17,413 nt of DNA from positions 1 through 17,413 of the forward strand of contig JAEDDI010000040.1 in the NCBI GenBank assembly GCA_016293805.1, in the 5' to 3' direction. The position numbers and the translations under genes were made by a program. The notes beneath the pieces were generated by a model. It was not told the origin of the DNA. It worked only from the letters and a program-made list of their open reading frames with translations, and made no database searches. The DNA is from Bacillota bacterium (GTDB lineage Bacteria; Bacillota; Clostridia; Peptostreptococcales; Anaerovoracaceae). This document shows positions 14,783 to 17,413 of the stretch, piece by piece; the first letter of the stretch is position 1; each line of letters opens with the position of its first letter.

Positions 14783-14812
14783 TTCCGTCTGTTCCGGCAG
14801 GCGGAATTTTTT
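14783..14812 (+). terminator. Strong terminator closing the left-hand gene block
   Basis: TTCCGTCTG (14783-14791), loop TTCCGG, CAGGCGGAA (14798-14806), then six T's. The 9-bp stem contains one T-G pair. Confidence 0.85.
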
Positions 14813-14830
14813 AAACTTGTAAATCCGGGA

Positions 14831-14904
14831 ATTTTTGCATCGGCAAAAATAAGATAACAGATGTGATAATAGTTGGCGTTTTTGCCGATAGTGTGGTACA
14901 CTAT
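14831..14904. repeat. Cluster of inverted repeats at the island boundary
   Basis: Three nested structures occur in 74 bp: ATTTTTGC-ATCG-GCAAAAAT (14831-14850); ATCGGCAAAAA (14839-14849) inverted as TTTTTGCCGAT (14879-14889); and ATAGTGT-GGT-ACACTAT (14888-14904). They lie just past the 3' end of the minus-strand PIN gene. The first could serve as its terminator, the others could be recombination or protein-binding sites. Confidence 0.5.
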
Positions 14905-14915
14905 TATGATAGCAA

Positions 14916-15470
14916 TTATTCCGTTTCTGACTTATGGGATGCCAAATAGTCAGAGAATGATGCATACCCGAGCTTTCTCTTTCTTGCAAGCATATTCGCC
15001 CAGATAGTATTTCCTTGAGATTCGTTGATGTATCCTGCATCAAGTGCCATTTTCATAATGTCGCCTGTTGTAAGATGAGAAAGACCATATTCAGTAACAT
15101 AGTCAGATATATCTCTCAGGTTGTTGCTGGCAAGTATGCCTTGTTTCTCCTTTGCAAGCGAAATGGAAGCGGCTTCACCTCGACCGATGACTTTGTGTCC
15201 AGGGTCAGGATGGCTTGTAAGCTTTCGGTACAGTTTATAGGTATCCGTACCAACAGTAATCGTTTCAATCGCTGCATCCCCTGCTTGGAGCATTAGATCG
15301 ACCTGTGCCTTTAATCCCTTAACACGATTAACACCAGGATGAGACAGCTCATCATATACTTCCTTTGGGATAATGATTCTTTCAGGAAAAAGCTTGGAAA
15401 GAATACTTTCATTATCTACCCACAGGAAAGCAGAAATGCAATCTGTATCAAAGAAAAGTGGCTCAGTCAA
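14916..15470 (-). CDS. PIN-domain-like nuclease, candidate toxin of an XRE-ImmA-PIN module
   Basis: A 184-residue protein that reads as a PIN-domain nuclease. Acidic residues D8/D10 lie after the first strand (LFFDTDCISAFL). A second block IIIPKEVYDEL contains E37 and E41. Then comes GRGEAASISLAKEKQGILASNNLRD (about 96-120) with E99 and D120, the usual third and fourth acidic positions. NN replaces the DD often found after the last strand. PIN toxins cleave RNA in a metal-dependent way. The start is TTG 15470, with AAGGTGG upstream, inside the end of the ImmA/IrrE gene (8-nt overlap), so it is translated as the third gene of that operon. CGT/CGA arginine codons differ from the left-hand genes. 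Confidence 0.7.
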   Translation of the reverse strand: MTEPLFFDTDCISAFLWVDNESILSKLFPERIIIPKEVYDELSHPGVNRVKGLKAQVDLMLQAGDAAIETITVGTDTYKLYRKLTSHPDPGHKVIGRGEAASISLAKEKQGILASNNLRDISDYVTEYGLSHLTTGDIMKMALDAGYINESQGNTIWANMLARKRKLGYASFSDYLASHKSETE

Positions 15471-16218
15471 TCAATTCACCACCTTCCTCTGTGCCGTAAA
15501 CGAGATCATCTCTGAAAGCTGCAAGCAATAACTCTTCATACTTTCCGTACGAAACAATATCACGAGTTAACAACTGGTCTGCCTGATCAATGTAGTGGCC
15601 GTATGTGCAATACTGCTTTTCTTCAGGTAGTGGACGGTACAAATCGGAATTGAAACCCATCGATTCTGCCTGTCGTCTTACACTGATATTTAGCAAGGTA
15701 TCTAACTCATCTCGATTAATATAGCCGCAGTTATTTAACTGATATACGGCAGTCTGATGGCTGACTCCGAAGTATTGCTCAATACGAATTATATCCTGAA
15801 GGCTGATTTTACCTCCATGTTTGGAAATGAGGCTATCTACTTTGTCTGCTAATGCCGCACGAGGCATCAAAAAATATGCTGCAAAAGCATCCGCCTTCTT
15901 TTCTACTTCATTCCCTGTGCCGATTGACTTGGCACAAACTGACTTCATGCTCTCGTCATAAAACAAATGGTATAATTCGTGGGCAAGTGAAAATCGCTGA
16001 CGACCTAATGTCATTGCTGAATTTAATGCAATTGTACATCTTCCGTCAGCACCTTTAATACACATTCCACTGATTTTGCTACCCAATGGATAATAAACAA
16101 TCGTCAGTCCATCGATTCCCTGTGCTAACGCAAAGATATCAATAGGGGAATTACTATCTTCGCCGAGCTGTTTTCTTAATCGCTCAGCTTTAGTCATTAA
16201 ATCTGCATAATCAATCAT
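15463..16218 (-). CDS. ImmA/IrrE-family metallopeptidase
   Basis: A 251-residue protein of the ImmA/IrrE (COG2856) family. The zinc motif HELYH (about 80-84 from this start) is followed by VEKKADAFAAYFLMP, where the Glu is the third ligand. Then comes a winged-helix-like region IEQYFGVSHQTAVYQLNNCG. Family members cut XRE-type repressors: ImmA acts on ImmR in ICEBs1 and IrrE on DdrO in Deinococcus. ATG 16218 is chosen because AAAGGG lies 8 nt upstream; ATG 16224, overlapping the XRE stop as TAATG, is the alternative. The order XRE-protease-PIN suggests that the protease releases repression, and so activates the nuclease, on some trigger. Confidence 0.9.
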   Translation of the reverse strand: MIDYADLMTKAERLRKQLGEDSNSPIDIFALAQGIDGLTIVYYPLGSKISGMCIKGADGRCTIALNSAMTLGRQRFSLAHELYHLFYDESMKSVCAKSIGTGNEVEKKADAFAAYFLMPRAALADKVDSLISKHGGKISLQDIIRIEQYFGVSHQTAVYQLNNCGYINRDELDTLLNISVRRQAESMGFNSDLYRPLPEEKQYCTYGHYIDQADQLLTRDIVSYGKYEELLLAAFRDDLVYGTEEGGELID

Positions 16219-16223
16219 AAGCA

Positions 16224-16559
16224 TTACCCTTTCAATAATTCTGCCATATACTCGGAATTAAGAGCGATACGGTTAATCGCACTGATTGCTTCCAAATCCT
16301 CCGCAGACAGGTCGCTGGCTCTGAACGCAAATGACAGACTTGATGCTTCAATGGCACTACCTTCAATAGCATCCACTGAGACACCGAAAAGACAGGCAAG
16401 CTTCTCCAGCATATCCGCTGATAAAATGCGTTCGCCTTTTTCAACTTTTGAGATTAAACTCTGATCAACATTGAGGAAACGGGCAATATTAGACTGGTTA
16501 AATCCCATTCCATCTCTAAGCGTTTTAATATTATTTCCAATGATATTTGCCATGGTCAT
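16224..16559 (-). CDS. XRE-family repressor/antitoxin
   Basis: A 111-residue helix-turn-helix regulator. The HTH_3 domain spans about 7-63: IKTLRDGMGFNQSNIARFLNVDQSLISKVEKGERILSADMLEKLA. The C-terminal tail (68-111; SSLSFAFRASDLSAEDLEAISAINRIALNSEYM) is the helical extension often carried by XRE proteins encoded beside ImmA/IrrE peptidases, and is a likely cleavage or toxin-binding segment. The start is ATG 16559 behind AAGGAGGAGG. It is the first gene of the minus-strand operon, and the spacer upstream is crowded with repeats, as expected for autorepression. Confidence 0.92.
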   Translation of the reverse strand: MTMANIIGNNIKTLRDGMGFNQSNIARFLNVDQSLISKVEKGERILSADMLEKLACLFGVSVDAIEGSAIEASSLSFAFRASDLSAEDLEAISAINRIALNSEYMAELLKG

Positions 16560-16585
16560 GTTCCTCCTCCTTATAGTTCATTTAT

Positions 16586-16614
16586 ATTATAGTATGCATC
16601 TGTCATAAAATCAA
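16586..16614 (-). promoter_or_regulatory. Promoter of the XRE-ImmA-PIN operon
   Basis: Minus strand TTGATT (16614-16609), 17 nt, TATAAT (16591-16586), 27 bp before the XRE start. TGTCAT (16601-16606) lies in the spacer, matching the half-sites at 16635-16662. Confidence 0.6.
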
Positions 16615-16662
16615 TGTATCGTGATGTAAAAAATATGACAAAATATTGGTTAACATTGTCAT
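16601..16662. promoter_or_regulatory. ATGACA half-sites: probable XRE repressor operator
   Basis: TGTCAT at 16601-16606, ATGACAA at 16635-16641 and TTGTCAT at 16656-16662. The last two form a perfect 7-bp inverted repeat with a 14-nt gap. One half-site is inside the operon promoter and two are just upstream. Confidence 0.45.
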
Positions 16663-16669
16663 TTACACA

Positions 16670-16708
16670 TTCAATTTAGTCAAGTTGCAAAATAATGACT
16701 AAATTGAA
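16670..16708. repeat. 13-bp perfect inverted repeat, second operator-like site
   Basis: TTCAATTTAGTCA (16670-16682) and its exact complement TGACTAAATTGAA (16696-16708), separated by 13 nt. The right arm recurs as TGACTAAATTG at 17209-17219, and AGTCAAGT of the left arm region recurs at 17181-17188. Confidence 0.6.
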
Positions 16709-16745
16709 CGGCAGAGGATGGGATAACAATCCGTTGTCTCATAGA

Positions 16746-16791
16746 AAAATCTACTGTCATCGGATGTATATTTCGAAGAGCAGTAGATTTT
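16746..16791. repeat. 11-bp inverted repeat before the second XRE gene
   Basis: AAAATCTACTG (16746-16756) and CAGTAGATTTT (16781-16791), perfect complements around a 24-nt interval. It could form a hairpin with T's after it, or bind a dimer upstream of the plus-strand XRE gene. Confidence 0.45.
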
Positions 16792-16852
16792 GACTATAAA
16801 ACGCTATAATAGGGCTATAACAGTGATTGTTCCCTGAATAGGAGATGCAAAT

Positions 16853-17092
16853 ATGAATTTTTCAGACGAAATTAAAAGAATCCGTGAACGTAGCTCTTTT
16901 ACCCAGGAGGCATTTGTCAAGGAATTGAATGTGGCATTCTCTACCGTGAACCGTTGGGAATGTGGCAAAGCTCGCCCTAATGTGACCGCGATGAAAAGCA
17001 TTAAGGCGTTCTGTGATAGAAATAATATCGAATACAGCAATGTCGAGGAGGCAGGGCTCAACTATAAGACGGAGGTAAAGAAACATGATTAA
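16853..17092 (+). CDS. Short XRE-family regulator
   Basis: A 79-residue protein that is almost entirely one HTH_3 domain: IKRIRERSSFTQEAFVKELNVAFSTVNRWECGKARPNVTAMKSIKAFC (about 7-54). The TVNRWECGKARP recognition helix region is typical of small regulators placed ahead of restriction-modification or phage genes. The start is ATG 16853 behind AGGAG. TATAAT at 16810 region lies upstream, but no convincing -35 is paired with it. The next frame overlaps the stop and resembles the start of an HsdM gene, so this XRE protein probably controlled a type I restriction-modification operon now lost. CGT/CGC arginine codons mark it as foreign. Confidence 0.88.
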   Translation: MNFSDEIKRIRERSSFTQEAFVKELNVAFSTVNRWECGKARPNVTAMKSIKAFCDRNNIEYSNVEEAGLNYKTEVKKHD

Positions 17093-17188
17093 TATTAGAA
17101 AACTGTAAGCAGATCTGTGGGAATCTGCTGACCTACTCCGTGCCGGATCTAAATTAACATCCAAAAATGAGTTGGATTTCAGTCAAGT
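17085..17188 (+). pseudogene. Remnant resembling the N-terminus of a type I RM HsdM methylase
   Basis: A frame starts at ATG 17085 with a good GGAGG upstream and reads MINIRKL, stops at TAA (17106-17108), then continues in the same frame as ADLWESADLLRAGSKLT and SKNELDFSQV before a second TAA. The pattern LWxxADxLRxxSKLTSxxY is what I recall from the N-terminal helical domain of HsdM (N-6 adenine methylases of type I systems), normally about 500-800 aa. The in-frame stop and the loss of everything after about 34 codons make it a decayed fragment. Its place straight after an XRE gene is the usual hsdM position. Based on motif memory only. Confidence 0.5.
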
Positions 17189-17219
17189 ATAATTTACTAA
17201 AGTACAGTTGACTAAATTG
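17181..17219. promoter_or_regulatory. Second copy of the AGTCAAGT...TGACTAAATTG site
   Basis: AGTCAAGT (17181-17188) and TGACTAAATTG (17209-17219) repeat the elements at 16678-16706 in the same order. The gap is longer (20 nt against 10). The two copies bracket the plus-strand XRE gene. Confidence 0.45.
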
Positions 17220-17234
17220 CGAGCACATAACTAA

Positions 17235-17256
17235 TAATTCGATTTAAATCGAATTA
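17235..17256. repeat. 22-bp perfect palindrome
   Basis: TAATTCGATTT directly joined to its complement AAATCGAATTA, centre 17245/17246. A further palindrome, GGTTATAACC, is at 17282-17291. No coding sequence lies between the HsdM-like remnant and the last gene. Confidence 0.6.
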
Positions 17257-17301
17257 AATTAATTATTCGGCAACAGTTTCGGGTTATAACCGCAAAACCC
17301 A

Positions 17302-17330
17302 TTGAAAATATGGATTTAATGCGGTAATAT
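17302..17330 (+). promoter_or_regulatory. Promoter of the gene entering the right edge
   Basis: TTGAAA (17302-17307), exactly 17 nt, TAATAT (17325-17330), 21 bp before the ATG. Confidence 0.5.
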
Positions 17331-17351
17331 AGTGATATGGAGGTGGTAAAT

Positions 17352-17413
17352 ATGATTGACAGACCGCTTTATACAGAGAAAATCATGGCTTACACAGACA
17401 CGCCATTTGTAAA
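17352..17413 (+). CDS. Probable AAA/DUF4143-family ATPase, 5' end only
   Basis: Only the first 20 codons are in the window: MIDRPLYTEKIMAYTDTPFV, then K. This closely fits the opening of the AAA_14/DUF4143 ATP-binding proteins (MIxRxxYxxKIxxFxDxPxVK, before the KxxTGxRRSGKS P-loop), which are common in Clostridia and often scattered in accessory regions. GGAGGTGG stands 5 nt before the ATG and a good promoter lies upstream. The P-loop itself would be just beyond the edge, so the call rests on the N-terminal match alone. Confidence 0.6.
   Translation, partial: MIDRPLYTEKIMAYTDTPFV

Noticed and set aside
14278..14901. Minus-strand open frame of 207 codons across the DUF362 end and the small membrane gene
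   Set aside because: It runs opposite two well-supported genes and through a strong terminator; its protein has no plausible composition.
1..17413. CRISPR array, expected because of the CARF-type protein
   Set aside because: No series of regularly spaced direct repeats was seen anywhere in the window, and no cas gene was recognised.

Overview
This window looks like the chromosome of a low-to-mid GC anaerobic Firmicute (Bacillota), most likely Clostridia/Eubacteriales. The grounds are strong AGGAGG-type ribosome sites, frequent TTG and GTG starts, AGA/AGG and ATA codons dominating the left 14.7 kb, a fused FeoA-FeoB, a LytS/YesM-type kinase with an AraC-type response regulator, a CmpB-family membrane protein and a DUF362-ferredoxin protein. 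The genus cannot be read from the sequence. No rRNA, tRNA, CRISPR array, transposase or integrase was seen.

Layout. 1-1440: a truncated HAD hydrolase remnant on the minus strand, then a GNAT acetyltransferase and signal peptidase I in tandem. 1400-1555: a very small minus-strand transcription unit (good promoter, ribosome site, 7-codon frame, hairpin) convergent with lepB. 1615-3800: a flavin-reductase-like protein and a small membrane protein on the minus strand, a divergent LysR regulator, and a BspA-like leucine-rich-repeat protein whose stop codon interlocks with that of the LysR gene. 3900-5852: a short SPFH/virion-core-like protein, an SGNH hydrolase and a zinc-ribbon membrane protein in one close series. 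5860-7954: a conserved polytopic membrane protein followed by a CARF-type protein with a C-terminal PD-(D/E)xK-like nuclease domain (DUF1887/Card1-like). The second gene carries an in-frame TGA at codon 18. 7982-10458: a FeoAB ferrous iron transporter and its small Cys-rich membrane partner. 10569-12616: a two-component system. 12727-14767: a CmpB-family membrane protein, a 22-residue membrane microprotein, a DUF362-ferredoxin protein and a small glycine-rich membrane protein, closed by a strong terminator.

From about 14.8 kb the character changes. CGT/CGC arginine codons appear, spacers are AT-rich and palindromes are dense. This part holds a minus-strand operon of an XRE repressor, an ImmA/IrrE metallopeptidase and a PIN-like nuclease (a candidate toxin-antitoxin or defence module), a divergent XRE gene, a decayed remnant that resembles the start of a type I restriction-modification HsdM, and the first codons of what is probably an AAA/DUF4143 ATPase. 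It reads as a horizontally acquired, partly eroded defence island.

The most notable points are the CARF-nuclease gene without a visible CRISPR locus, paired with a membrane protein and interrupted by TGA; the XRE-ImmA-PIN module; and the repeated operator-like motif TGACTAAATTG that brackets the second XRE gene. All functional calls come from reading the sequence and from remembered family motifs; no database search was possible.
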